Assembly (NCBI RefSeq): GCF_002807685.1
Contig: NZ_PEAX01000007.1
Location: 62,001 to 126,000 of the forward strand
Reading direction: 5' to 3'
DNA: 64,000 bases
Source of the DNA: Neoalteromonas flava
GTDB taxonomy: Bacteria; Pseudomonadota; Gammaproteobacteria; Enterobacterales; Alteromonadaceae
The translations under genes and the position numbers were made by a program. Shown in pieces: positions 18,672-27,938 of this stretch. Numbering within the stretch: position 1 is the stretch's first letter; each line of letters begins with the position of its first letter. The notes beneath the pieces were generated by a model. It had not been told where the DNA came from and did no database searches. It was given only the letters and a program-made list of their open reading frames with translations.

Positions 18672-19194
18672 GTCCAAGGATAAAAATTACCATCAAGGGT
18701 TGGTCACTATTGGCCTTATTAATCCTAAGTCAGCGACCAACGTTGGTGTTATTCTGCGTGCGTGTGGATGCTATGGTGCGAGCAGTATTTTTTATACCGG
18801 AGAACGCTTTCGCCACGCTAAAGCCTTCCACACAGACACGAAGAATACGCATCAACAAGTACCAACCATCGGCGTAGATGACATCATGGCCATGCAACCG
18901 AAAGGTGCTGAATCCGTTGTCATTGAATTAGTTGAGGGGGCCTTACCACTACCTCAGTTTGTCCATCCGACAAACGCCTACTACATTTTTGGCCCAGAGG
19001 ATAACTCTGTTCCGCAGGACGTCATTGACCAAGCCGATCATGTGGTGTACATCCCTACTCGCAGTAGCATGAATCTGGCCGCAACGGCCAATGTAGTGCT
19101 TTATGATCGAATGGCTAAAAGTGATTATCCGCACGGAGATGAATTTATCCGGCAGGTGCGTGATACCAATAATAATGCCAAAGTAACAAAGTAG
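18661..19194 (+). CDS. SpoU/TrmH family RNA 2-prime-O-methyltransferase
   Basis: About 177 residues from GTG 18661; this start has GGAG 7 bases upstream, unlike a TTG eight codons earlier. SPOUT-fold motifs: NPKSATNVGVILRAC (motif 1), YYIFGPEDNSVPQDV (motif 2) and VYIPTRSSMNLAATANVVLYD (motif 3, NLA). The enzyme methylates ribose in tRNA or rRNA using S-adenosylmethionine; the target nucleotide cannot be read from the sequence. It converges on yheV 11 bases downstream. Confidence 0.9.
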   Translation: MLAKSKDKNYHQGLVTIGLINPKSATNVGVILRACGCYGASSIFYTGERFRHAKAFHTDTKNTHQQVPTIGVDDIMAMQPKGAESVVIELVEGALPLPQFVHPTNAYYIFGPEDNSVPQDVIDQADHVVYIPTRSSMNLAATANVVLYDRMAKSDYPHGDEFIRQVRDTNNNAKVTK

Positions 19195-19205
19195 GCTCGT
19201 CGGTA

Positions 19206-19412
19206 TTATTCGGGCTTAAACACTCCAATAACATCACCTGTTCCCTTTGCTGCCTGTTTTACCTCATTCCCAGTTTGCGATTGGTGATAACCACAAGACA
19301 CACATTCCATTTTTTCGACATTGTTTTCAAAGAACAACATCAAAGTATCCATGGACTGACATTTTGGGCACTTTGCCCCGGCGATAAATCGCTTCTTGAC
19401 ACGTTTGGTCAT
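19206..19412 (-). CDS. yheV: YheV family zinc-ribbon protein
   Basis: 68 residues with RFIAGAKCPKC near the N-terminus and ECVSCGY 22 residues later, a four-cysteine zinc ribbon, and a terminal VIGVFKPE. This matches E. coli YheV closely over its length. Biochemical role unknown, probably metal binding. In E. coli yheV lies near kefB and yheS; here the kef genes are absent and yheS is divergent across a 263-base gap (19413-19675) that must hold both promoters and in which I see no other gene. Confidence 0.93.
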   Translation of the reverse strand: MTKRVKKRFIAGAKCPKCQSMDTLMLFFENNVEKMECVSCGYHQSQTGNEVKQAAKGTGDVIGVFKPE

Positions 19413-19675
19413 AGTACTCTGTAGCTTACTTAAAAACTCTATTGTACCTATACGTAGGCCGATAACCTAACGATCGAATTTACTCTGTTTATTACCGTAA
19501 CTCACGTTTTACCCAATACGGCTAAAATGCCGAAAAAATCCTCATGAACGCTGATGATTTACCCTCTTTTAGGCTTATGCCATGCGTTGTGTGCTCCAAT
19601 GTTTACTAACTAACTAACCCTTTTGAGGTGAATTTTGCTATTATCCGCAGCGTTTTTTACTCCCTGACGGATCCT

Positions 19676-21604
19676 ATGATAAAGCTTACCGATCTCACCT
19701 TAATGCGCGGTCGCAAAGTCTTGCTGGAAGGTGCTAGCATTGAAATACCACCGGGCCAAAAGGTCGCCGTGATAGGTGCCAATGGTTGCGGAAAGTCGAG
19801 CTTATTTGCTGCTCTGCGCGGCGAACTTGTACCTGAAGAAGGTGAACTCTACGTCCAGCCTCATTGGCGTATTGTGTCGGTTGCTCAAGAAGTCACAGCA
19901 ACCGAACGCAAGGCACTTGATTATGTCATTGACGGAGACGCTCATTTAAGAGGTCTGCAAGCCGAGCTGGCCAGCATAGAGCAGCTTGATCATGCAGAGC
20001 ATGGTGCGCGGGTTGCCGAGTTGCATGCTGACCTAGAGCACGCAGGGACTTACACTGTGGAATCGAAGGCAGCTACCATTCTAGCAGGGCTAGGATTTAA
20101 GCAGGGGCAGTTGTCACAGCCCGTCAGTGCCTTTTCTGGTGGTTGGCAAATGCGTTTGAATCTTGCACAGGCACTGTTGTGCCCATCTGATTTGCTCCTC
20201 CTTGACGAACCCACCAACCATCTAGACTTAGATGCAGTAATATGGCTAGAACGCTGGATCCAAAACTATCCAGGTACTTTATTACTTATCTCGCATGACA
20301 AAGCCTTTATTGACAGCTGTGCTGACCGCATTATGAGCGTAGAACAGCAACAGCTGGTCGGATATACCGGTAACTATAGCGCCTACGAAAAGCAGAAAGC
20401 TGAGCGAGCGCGTTTACAGTCGATAGAATACGCAAAACAGCAAGATAAAATAGCGCATCTACAGTCGTTTATAACCCGCTTTAAAGCCAAGGCGTCGAAA
20501 GCGAAGCAAGCACAAAGTCGTGTTAAGCAGCTAGAAAAGATGGAGCTATTGTTGCCGGCACATATGGACTCCCCGTTTTCTTTCGCCTTCGCTACACCTG
20601 ACAAGCTTCCGAATCCATTGATCAGTATGGAAGATGTTCAGATTGGGTACGGCGAAAAGGTAATCTTGCATGACGTGAAGCTAAACCTTGTGCCAGGCAG
20701 CAGAATTGGTCTATTAGGTCGCAATGGTGCGGGTAAATCCACATTGATAAAATTACTCGCGAATGAACTCAACCCCATGTCTGGGCGTTATGATTTGTCC
20801 GCTGGCTTACATGTCGGTTATTTTGCTCAGCATCAGCTGGAATATTTGGATTTGGAGGCTTCAGCATTAACTCATATTCAACGCCTGGATCCGAAAGCCA
20901 GTGAGCAATCCATTCGCGACTATTTAGGTGGCTTCAATTTTCATGGTGATAGCGCGTTAGGGCCTGTTGCCCCATTTTCGGGTGGTGAAAAAGCGCGTTT
21001 AGTACTGGCTATGATTGTTTATCAAAAGCCAAACCTACTGCTACTTGATGAGCCCACGAATCATCTTGATTTAGATATGCGAGAAGCACTCAATATGGCC
21101 TTGCAAGGGTACGAGGGAGCTATGATTTTGGTGTCGCATGATCGCTTTTTATTGGAAAGCGTCAGCGAAGAGTTTTATCTAGTTGATGCAGGCGAAGTTG
21201 CTCAGTTTAAAGGTGATCTAAATGATTATCGGATTTGGCTTGCCGAGTCTGAAAAGCGTTTAGCAAACGCACAATCTGAGGGTACATCAACTGCGGTAGC
21301 CAAGGCGGTGGATAAAAAAGAGCAAAAGCGCTTAGAGGCAGAGTTCCGACAACGTACGTCGCCGTTACGGAAGCAAATTTTGGCTGATGAAAAAGCCATC
21401 GCAAAACATCAAGAAACATTAATACAATTGCAGGCACTGTTGGCAGACCCTGAAATTTATGCAGAGTCGAATAAATTGAAGCTAAAAGATATACTCAGCC
21501 AAGAAACTGAATGTAAGTTGGCACTTGCTAGCGTGGAAGAACTTTGGATGGAGAGGCTGGATGAGCTAGAACAGCTTGAGGCTGAGTTTAATCTAGGAGA
21601 ATAA
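19676..21604 (+). CDS. yheS: ABC-F family ATPase YheS
   Basis: 642 residues from ATG 19676 (IKLTDLTLMRG), which matches family N-termini better than the upstream ATT/TTG extension. Two nucleotide-binding domains, no membrane segment: Walker A GANGCGKSS and GRNGAGKST, signatures FSGGWQMRL and FSGGEKARL, Walker B LLLLDEPTNHLDLD twice, with a charged linker between. The C-terminal 100 residues form a Lys/Glu-rich coiled coil. ABC-F proteins act on the ribosome, not in transport. First gene of the yheS-TIGR02444-yheT-yheU run. Confidence 0.95.
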   Translation: MIKLTDLTLMRGRKVLLEGASIEIPPGQKVAVIGANGCGKSSLFAALRGELVPEEGELYVQPHWRIVSVAQEVTATERKALDYVIDGDAHLRGLQAELASIEQLDHAEHGARVAELHADLEHAGTYTVESKAATILAGLGFKQGQLSQPVSAFSGGWQMRLNLAQALLCPSDLLLLDEPTNHLDLDAVIWLERWIQNYPGTLLLISHDKAFIDSCADRIMSVEQQQLVGYTGNYSAYEKQKAERARLQSIEYAKQQDKIAHLQSFITRFKAKASKAKQAQSRVKQLEKMELLLPAHMDSPFSFAFATPDKLPNPLISMEDVQIGYGEKVILHDVKLNLVPGSRIGLLGRNGAGKSTLIKLLANELNPMSGRYDLSAGLHVGYFAQHQLEYLDLEASALTHIQRLDPKASEQSIRDYLGGFNFHGDSALGPVAPFSGGEKARLVLAMIVYQKPNLLLLDEPTNHLDLDMREALNMALQGYEGAMILVSHDRFLLESVSEEFYLVDAGEVAQFKGDLNDYRIWLAESEKRLANAQSEGTSTAVAKAVDKKEQKRLEAEFRQRTSPLRKQILADEKAIAKHQETLIQLQALLADPEIYAESNKLKLKDILSQETECKLALASVEELWMERLDELEQLEAEFNLGE

Positions 21605-21609
21605 ACAGC

Positions 21610-22113
21610 ATGCTAATTGATCGGCTTTCTGCCTGGAATTATGCACTGCAGCTATACGCATTTCCTAGCGTTGCGTGCGATTTAATTCAGTTACAAGATG
21701 AATTTGACTGTAATGTGAATGTGTTATTATTTTGCCAATATTTGGATTCGCTACGGGCGGATGTTTACGGGCTAGAATTTGCTGAACTTGAGGGGTTGCT
21801 CGAACCCAGTTCACAAACGATTGCAGCGCATCGGCAAAAGCGCCGTATTGCCAAACATAAACAGCCTGAGAGTTATCAGTTGCTTAAGCAACAAGAATTG
21901 GAACTAGAACAATTGCAACATCGTTCGTTAGTTGCAATTGTTAATCAATACGTTGATCAAAAAGGTCAGGTCGCGAGCGAGCATGGCGAGCGAGAGCCGA
22001 TACTAATGACCTATTTAGCTTATTGCCAAGTACCGTTGCATCAGCGTCAGCGGTTGGCGTCGTTGATGAAAACGGCTAATCAAGGATTAAGGAGTGAGAG
22101 TGAGTCACATTGA
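21610..22113 (+). CDS. TIGR02444/DUF2390 family protein
   Basis: 167 residues, cytosolic, helical. The N-terminal segment (SAWNYALQLYAFPSVACDLIQLQDEF and NVNVLLFCQYLDSL) is typical of the TIGR02444 family found next to yheS in many gammaproteobacteria; function unknown. It starts 5 bases after yheS and overlaps yheT slightly, so the three are one transcription unit. Confidence 0.85.
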   Translation: MLIDRLSAWNYALQLYAFPSVACDLIQLQDEFDCNVNVLLFCQYLDSLRADVYGLEFAELEGLLEPSSQTIAAHRQKRRIAKHKQPESYQLLKQQELELEQLQHRSLVAIVNQYVDQKGQVASEHGEREPILMTYLAYCQVPLHQRQRLASLMKTANQGLRSESESH

Positions 22114-23134
22114 ATTTGGCCGCAAAGCACATGGACGATTGCTTAAGAGCGAATTTAGACCTGCGTTTTGGGCACGCAACCGGCACATTCAAACTTTGTG
22201 GCCGCGTTTTTTGCAGAAGCGTAAGAAAATAGCCATCCGTAACGAACGAGTTGCAACCCCTGATAACGATTTCATTGACTTAGCTTGGTCACCAAAACCG
22301 CAGATATGCAAAGGTCTGGTAGTTATTTTTCACGGTTTAGAGGGTAGCATTCGTTCACATTATGCAAATGACCTGTTTGCTTCTTTGTTTGCGCAAAATT
22401 GGCAGGCTGTCTTGATGCATTTTCGCGGTTGCAGCGGCGAGCCCAATAACACCACTCGAACCTATCATTCTGGTGACACCCGCGATGCTAAGTTTATTCT
22501 CGAGCGCCTTAGAAAGCAGTTTCCGGATCAATTTTTTGCTGGTGTGGGCTTTTCCCTCGGCGGCAACATGCTGCTTAAGCTGTTAGGTGAAAATCCATTA
22601 CAAAAATGGTTACAAAGCGCTTGTGCAATTTCAGCACCGCTCAAGTTGGCAGAGTGTGCACAAAGCTTAAATCAAGGCTTCTCGCGCGTTTATCAGCGTT
22701 ATTTGCTGGCCAGTATGCGACGTACCCTATTGCTTAAAATGCAGCGTTTAGATTACAGCAACGAACTGGTGCTGACTGAGGAGCAAGTGAAAAGAATAAA
22801 GTCTTTTCGTGAGTTTGATGAGTTGATAACGGCTCCTATCCATGGCTTTGAAGATGCAATCGACTACTATGAAAAGTGCAGCGGATATCATTACCTACAA
22901 GCGATCCGTACACCAACCTTGGTGCTGCACGCCAAAGATGATCCTTTCATGAACGAGAATGTCATACCTGAGGAGCATGACCTTGCCCGCTCCGTGACAT
23001 TAGAGTTAAGTGAAAAAGGCGGGCACGTCGGGTTTATGCAAGGAACTCCTTGGCGGCCCAGGATATGGCTGCATGAGCGTTTGGAGCGTTTCTTGGACGA
23101 GCAGTTGAGCCATTGGCAGGCAGCAACTAAATGA
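22100..23134 (+). CDS. yheT: YheT family alpha/beta hydrolase
   Basis: About 344 residues from GTG 22100, chosen over GTG 22094 because AGGAG sits 5-6 bases upstream. An AWARNRHIQTLWPR-like N-terminus (here FWARNRHIQTLWPRF) is characteristic of YheT. Catalytic elements: FHGLEGS, FRGCSGE, nucleophile in GFSLGGNM, acid in HAKDDPF and His in GGHVGFM. Acts on an unknown ester. It overlaps the preceding gene by 14 bases and yheU by 4 bases (ATGA). Confidence 0.93.
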   Translation: MSHIEFGRKAHGRLLKSEFRPAFWARNRHIQTLWPRFLQKRKKIAIRNERVATPDNDFIDLAWSPKPQICKGLVVIFHGLEGSIRSHYANDLFASLFAQNWQAVLMHFRGCSGEPNNTTRTYHSGDTRDAKFILERLRKQFPDQFFAGVGFSLGGNMLLKLLGENPLQKWLQSACAISAPLKLAECAQSLNQGFSRVYQRYLLASMRRTLLLKMQRLDYSNELVLTEEQVKRIKSFREFDELITAPIHGFEDAIDYYEKCSGYHYLQAIRTPTLVLHAKDDPFMNENVIPEEHDLARSVTLELSEKGGHVGFMQGTPWRPRIWLHERLERFLDEQLSHWQAATK

Positions 23135-23340
23135 TCATTCCAATTGAAGAAATTGCTCCAGAAACGCTGCGCAATGTGGTGGAAAGTGTTGTTCTGCGTG
23201 AGGGGACGGACTATGGCGAATCTGAAGTTGAGTTTACGACTAAAGTTGAGCAGGTCTTGCAGCAGTTACGCACGGGTGAAGCTCAGCTGCAATATTCTGA
23301 ATTACATGACAGTGTGGATATAATTAAAAAGCGCAATTAA
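23131..23340 (+). CDS. yheU: YheU family protein
   Basis: 69 residues; MIIPIEEIAPETLRNVVES and REGTDYGE are the YheU hallmarks. Small acidic cytosolic protein of unknown function. The ATG overlaps the yheT stop, so translation is coupled. Last gene of the yhe run. Confidence 0.94.
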   Translation: MIIPIEEIAPETLRNVVESVVLREGTDYGESEVEFTTKVEQVLQQLRTGEAQLQYSELHDSVDIIKKRN

Positions 23341-23428
23341 CGCCGGTTAGAAAAACTGAATTGACATAAGGTCATGATTTGATGAATAAGGGAACTCAAT
23401 CAAGCATTACCTAATACTGCTTTGTGGT

Positions 23429-23866
23429 TTACCGAGAAAATTGAAACTGAGTCCAAGTGCTACGGTCAGTATCAATTGCGTCATTGGGAAAAGAAAAGGT
23501 GGCTCCGTACTCTCCTGCCTGGTGAACGCCGCTGATGCTAATCATCATGTTCCAATTTTTCTCTGGAAATTTACTTCTAAGTATTTGAATTTCTCGATGA
23601 GATCCTTTCAGAAACTTTGTCCTAGGGCCGTTATCAGTATCTTCAGTGCCTGCGAATGGCACCCAAAAGCCTCCCCAGTCTCGTAAGTCCCAAAATACAG
23701 ATTCACCCCACTTTTGACCTGCGGTTATTCTTTCTGCCAATTGAGCTGAGGCATGAAGATTATGTAGATTTCCGGTTTCAGTATTTTCGATGTAGATATC
23801 AATAACGGTGTAATCTTCCTCTTTGCCTTTTGCACATACGTACAAGGCATCGTCATCGTGCATCAA
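23429..23866 (-). CDS. Hypothetical protein, probably 5-prime truncated
   Basis: 145 residues from TTG 23866 or ATG 23863, with no ribosome binding site at either. The beta-rich pattern (DDDALYVCAKGKEEDYTVIDIYIEN, then Trp-rich WGESVFWDLRDWGGFWVP) recalls CBM9/DOMON-like domains that open with a Y-D-D-x-x-L-Y-V strand, but no assignment is secure. The reading frame continues open upstream for over 40 codons to about 24014, with coding-like residues (SHPYGLVILYNKNAAIYLMHDDD) and no ATG/GTG/TTG, running under the start of the GGDEF gene. The gene may be a remnant of a longer one. Confidence 0.5.
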   Translation of the reverse strand: MMHDDDALYVCAKGKEEDYTVIDIYIENTETGNLHNLHASAQLAERITAGQKWGESVFWDLRDWGGFWVPFAGTEDTDNGPRTKFLKGSHREIQILRSKFPEKNWNMMISISGVHQAGEYGATFSFPNDAIDTDRSTWTQFQFSR

Positions 23867-23977
23867 GTAAATTGCGGCATTTTTGTTGTATAAAATGACT
23901 AACCCGTATGGGTGCGATAAAGTACTAATGATGGGTGACGTATTAAATAAAAAGTCGTTTTTTATAAGAGGTCTGAC

Positions 23978-25867
23978 TTGACAAGCAGCAAGTATGCAGT
24001 TGGTATCATAACATTGCTTTGTGTTTTGTTTTTGAACTCAACACTGGCGCATGCGCAAGTGTTTTCTAGTCAGCAGCTTTCGCAGTTAGACGCGGCAATC
24101 TACACGTCACCAGTGACTACCTTGGAAGAGCTTGATAGCGCCATTAAATCAGGTGATTACCAGGGTGAAGACTATCTCTGGTTGTTGTTACGCAAAGCGC
24201 AAGTGGATGACGTGTTAACACGCTACAACCTAGTGACAGCAACTCTGGATCAAGCTGAAGCTAAAATCAATGCGATGACACCCATTCAAGCAGCCTATTA
24301 TTATTATTTACGTGGGGTGAATGCGCATAAAACTGGGCAAATTGAGACCAGTATCAGACAGCTCGAAGCTGCCTTAGAACTCCTTCATGAACAGCATGAT
24401 TTAACTATATATGTGCTGACTATCCGAGAGCTGGGATACGCCCTTGCTCTATCTGGTGACTATTTCCAAGCAAACAAAATATTACACACGGCTTACACTG
24501 AACTCGTGGTATTGGATAACGCCTTCTACAATGCGCTTTTGGCGGAAAGCTTGGGAGATACTTACAACTATTCTGGTAATTTCTCTAACTCATTAGATTA
24601 CTATCAGGCTGCGTTGAATGATTTTGAGTCTTTGGATTTTAAGCCCTTTATTGCCAGCACATTGTTAGGGATCGCAATTGTGCATAGGCGTTTACAAAAT
24701 TGGGATGAAGCGCTCGCTACTTTTGACCTTTATGAGCAAAGTATTGTCTTTAAGCAGGCATTCAGTGAGCGTTTTTATTTGTATTACGGGCGCGCTATGA
24801 CATTGGCCGAAAAGGGCGACTGCACAGCTGCTATTCCGGCGATTTCTTCAGCACTTGGGCTGGAAGGAATTATTGACTATCGTGCTGAATTACTGAAGCA
24901 ACGGGCGAAATGCTATCTAGCCTCAGGTAAAACTGAATTAGCCGTGTCAGATGTGAAAACGGCTCAGCAAATATTTGCTTCCATACCCGAACTCAGCGGC
25001 TCTCAATGGGAGTTGGAAATTGCGTATATCAATAGTCAAATCGCCTATCAACAAGGTGACAAAAGCACCGCGTTTACCATGTTGGACGACTATTACCGCA
25101 AGTTAATTGCACTTGAACGGGAAAACAACTCAGAGAGAATGGCGAGAATGCAATCTTCGTTGGAAGCCGAACGTAAAGACCGAGAGATCGACCTACTCAA
25201 ACAGCAGACTCGTTTACAAGAAGTCAGTGCAACTGAGCAGTCATTGCGAGTGCAGCAACAGCGCTTAATTATTGTTGGCACAGTCATTATTGCTGTACTC
25301 CTATTGGTTTTTGGCATGGTCCAATTTCGCCATTCCCAAAAATTAATGGCGCTGTCGATTCGAGATGATCTAACCGGGTTGCATAATCGTCGCTATGTGT
25401 TCGATTTTTTTGAAAATTGGCGTTTTGTGTCTGGGGGAGTATCAACATCACTAGCCGTTCTCTATTTTGACATCGATGACTTTAAGCGCGTTAATGATAA
25501 TTTTGGGCACAAAGCGGGTGATGATGTAATCAAAGCGATTGCTAAGATAGCGAGTAAGGTGGTCAGAACAAACGATATTGTCAGTCGTATTGGTGGTGAT
25601 GAATTTTTGGTTATTTTACCCCGCGCAGATCTGCACGAAGCAAAGGACATAGCGCAACGATTACTGCAAGAGATTGCAGAGCTTAAAGTTAATGTCGGAG
25701 CGGATGTTGCGATTGCAGTTACAGCAAGTATCGGTTTGGCAAATTATACTCCTGAGCAAAGCCAATTATTTGATATCGAGGCTTTGCTAGAGTCTGCAGA
25801 TAGCGCATTATATGCGTCCAAACGAGGTGGTAAGAATCAATACCGGATCGCAGAAAAAGAGAGTTAA
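23978..25867 (+). CDS. TPR-containing membrane diguanylate cyclase (GGDEF)
   Basis: 629 residues: signal peptide (to about residue 26, AHAQ), a periplasmic helical region with TPR-like repeats (about 50-390), a coiled-coil segment rich in Gln/Arg, one membrane helix (about 430-448) and a GGDEF domain. The active site GGDEF is intact at residues 539-543 and an RTND inhibition site (RxxD) lies five residues before it, so it should make cyclic-di-GMP with product inhibition. Start is TTG with AAGAGG 7 bases upstream. Convergent with the solute-binding protein gene. Confidence 0.92.
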   Translation: MTSSKYAVGIITLLCVLFLNSTLAHAQVFSSQQLSQLDAAIYTSPVTTLEELDSAIKSGDYQGEDYLWLLLRKAQVDDVLTRYNLVTATLDQAEAKINAMTPIQAAYYYYLRGVNAHKTGQIETSIRQLEAALELLHEQHDLTIYVLTIRELGYALALSGDYFQANKILHTAYTELVVLDNAFYNALLAESLGDTYNYSGNFSNSLDYYQAALNDFESLDFKPFIASTLLGIAIVHRRLQNWDEALATFDLYEQSIVFKQAFSERFYLYYGRAMTLAEKGDCTAAIPAISSALGLEGIIDYRAELLKQRAKCYLASGKTELAVSDVKTAQQIFASIPELSGSQWELEIAYINSQIAYQQGDKSTAFTMLDDYYRKLIALERENNSERMARMQSSLEAERKDREIDLLKQQTRLQEVSATEQSLRVQQQRLIIVGTVIIAVLLLVFGMVQFRHSQKLMALSIRDDLTGLHNRRYVFDFFENWRFVSGGVSTSLAVLYFDIDDFKRVNDNFGHKAGDDVIKAIAKIASKVVRTNDIVSRIGGDEFLVILPRADLHEAKDIAQRLLQEIAELKVNVGADVAIAVTASIGLANYTPEQSQLFDIEALLESADSALYASKRGGKNQYRIAEKES

Positions 25868-25982
25868 ACAGCGACGACAAGAAGTAAACGTTTGGGTGAG
25901 TTTAACAAAGCTAGATTGGATAGTTTGACGCTTTCTGCACGATCGAGTTTGACTTGTTAGTAGCCGATGACTTTTGCAAAAA

Positions 25983-27194
25983 TCACTTAATACTATCTAT
26001 CAATGGCTTGGAGTTGCGCGATGCAAATAGCGTATCCAAGTGCTTATCCAACATCATCGAGCGCTTTGCATCGGTGTCTCGATCGAAATATTGCACGAGG
26101 ATTGGGGCGCTAGTAATCGTTGCTAGGGCACGCTCTTGTCGTTCAGTTAACGAATTGGTTAGAGGATGTGAAGATGTCGGTAGCCAGCCTAGTGACAGTG
26201 CAAGTTTGTCGCTAGAACTGGTGGTTGCTAGGTACTCTAGAAACTTAGCCGCCGCAGGTTTGTTCGTGCTGTTTTTGGCAATCATTAACATATCCAGTGG
26301 CGCAACGGTGCCGTAGCGATGGCTATCTGGAAACGCAAAAAAACCCACTTCATTGCCCAGAACAGTATTTAATGACTCTTCTATAAATAAACCGCTTAAA
26401 GTCATACCCGCATGGCCGCGTGCAACGGCAGCAACCGCTTGAACCCAGCTCCATTCATGATCAGGTGCAAAAAAATACTCTTTATCGATAAGTTCGGTTA
26501 ACGGAGCGAGCAATTCAGAAGCCTTATCGGCGCCTATAGGGTCTCCGTGAACCATCTTTGTGCGCAATGTTTCCCCACCTTCCATCAACGACAAATAATC
26601 TAGCCAAGCAAGGGTCTCCCACTCACTTTGATTCGCTTGAACCAATGGCTTGATGCTATTTTGCTTCAATACTCGCGCGATATGTTTAAAGTCTTGCCAG
26701 GTTTTAGGTGGCTGAAGATCCAGTGCGGCAAAAACAGATTTATTGTAATAGAACCCCCAAATATAAACCGCGAGAGGAAGGCCATACAGTTGCCCATCAC
26801 GACTTAATTGTTGCAGGTTTACGCTTTTATAGTGGTGACGTATTAAGTCGACATCCATTAGTGAGTTTATGGGAGCAACTAAATCCTGCGTTACTAGTCG
26901 AAATAACCGTTCACCCGCTTGCCAATGAATAATGTCGAAATCGCCCTTTTTGAGCCAGTTATGGATAGCGGCTTTAAATCTTGCATCACTATAAGTAGAG
27001 AGTTCAATGGTTTGGTCTGGATATAGGGCTTGGAACTTTTCGACAGTTTCCGTCAATGAGGCAATTTGCGTCGGTTCGGCAGACAAAAATGCTATTTTTA
27101 ATGGCTTGGTGTTTGCAGCAGTGGGTGCACTAATAGATGCAATAACAACGAGTGTTAGGCTTGTTAACAACAGAAGCCTTCTTATATACGGCAT
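25983..27194 (-). CDS. Extracellular solute-binding protein, no transporter adjacent
   Basis: About 403 residues from ATG 27194 (TTG two codons earlier possible). Signal peptide ending TAAN near residue 28, then a family 1 (sugar-type) periplasmic binding protein: KIAFLSAEPTQ opening strand, DFDIIHWQAGERLF, the LYGLPLAVYIWGFYYNKSVF hinge region and PPKTWQDF. No permease or ATPase genes are beside it. It follows yhhN by 89 bases on the same strand and converges on the GGDEF gene, whose large periplasmic region makes it a possible partner. Ligand unknown. Confidence 0.87.
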   Translation of the reverse strand: MPYIRRLLLLTSLTLVVIASISAPTAANTKPLKIAFLSAEPTQIASLTETVEKFQALYPDQTIELSTYSDARFKAAIHNWLKKGDFDIIHWQAGERLFRLVTQDLVAPINSLMDVDLIRHHYKSVNLQQLSRDGQLYGLPLAVYIWGFYYNKSVFAALDLQPPKTWQDFKHIARVLKQNSIKPLVQANQSEWETLAWLDYLSLMEGGETLRTKMVHGDPIGADKASELLAPLTELIDKEYFFAPDHEWSWVQAVAAVARGHAGMTLSGLFIEESLNTVLGNEVGFFAFPDSHRYGTVAPLDMLMIAKNSTNKPAAAKFLEYLATTSSSDKLALSLGWLPTSSHPLTNSLTERQERALATITSAPILVQYFDRDTDAKRSMMLDKHLDTLFASRNSKPLIDSIK

Positions 27195-27283
27195 ATTCAA
27201 ACCAATGCAGCGACTACTGAGCTAAGTATAGTCTTTGCTTCAGTAAGTGCCAGCCGATAGTAATGTTATGATCACAATTGCGA

Positions 27284-27922
27284 TTAAACGAAGTTGTGTT
27301 TTTTTGGCTGCTGCACAAATGGCCATATCAACAATAATTGAGCTGTGTAGTATGTTGTCATGATCATAAGATCTGCGGCTTCGAAGGATTGCAAAAATCG
27401 GTCATAGGCAATGAGAGAATCTGAGAGAGTAAACAAGCAGGCTCCCCCAATAATATGGGGATTTTGCGTTTTTATAGCCAAACAAAGCATGACACTAATA
27501 ACTGAGGCATAGATACTAACAGGTAACGCCAGTTGTCCGCTGTTGGGCACTAAAAAAGTCAGGCACAAAAGCCAATAAATAAGCACCAGTACACAAAGTC
27601 TGGGCCATGGCTGTTGCTTCGCTAGCTGCCAGAAAGCTACTGCATAGCCACAGTGGGCCAATAAAAAACAACTGAGCCCGGCAATAAAGGCCCAGCTAAC
27701 ATTGATGGCCAAAACAAAATCACCAGACAGCGATGCAATACAGGCAAGTGCGATTACAGGGCGATATCTAGCGCTTGCAATCCGTATTACCCAAAGAGCT
27801 AATAGACTAACCGGGATCGCCTTATGCCACCCATACGCTGCCTCAGGCCTTAACAGCAACAGTAAAAGATAACTGAGGCTGCTACCCAAATAGGCAGCAA
27901 GCCATAGCGCGGAATGATACAT
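27284..27922 (-). CDS. YhhN/TMEM86 family membrane protein (lysoplasmalogenase-like)
   Basis: 212 residues with about eight membrane helices. Conserved acidic positions of the family are visible in ACIASLSGDFVLA and ACLFTLSDSLIAYDRF. Eukaryotic TMEM86 hydrolyses lysoplasmalogens; the bacterial substrate is less certain. It starts 16 bases after the DUF885 gene and is probably in its operon. Confidence 0.88.
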   Translation of the reverse strand: MYHSALWLAAYLGSSLSYLLLLLLRPEAAYGWHKAIPVSLLALWVIRIASARYRPVIALACIASLSGDFVLAINVSWAFIAGLSCFLLAHCGYAVAFWQLAKQQPWPRLCVLVLIYWLLCLTFLVPNSGQLALPVSIYASVISVMLCLAIKTQNPHIIGGACLFTLSDSLIAYDRFLQSFEAADLMIMTTYYTAQLLLIWPFVQQPKKHNFV

Positions 27923-27938
27923 GGTATACGGCTATATC

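Noticed and set aside
25954-26316. Plus-strand ORF of 120 codons over the solute-binding protein end
   Set aside because: Antisense to a clearly supported exported binding protein.
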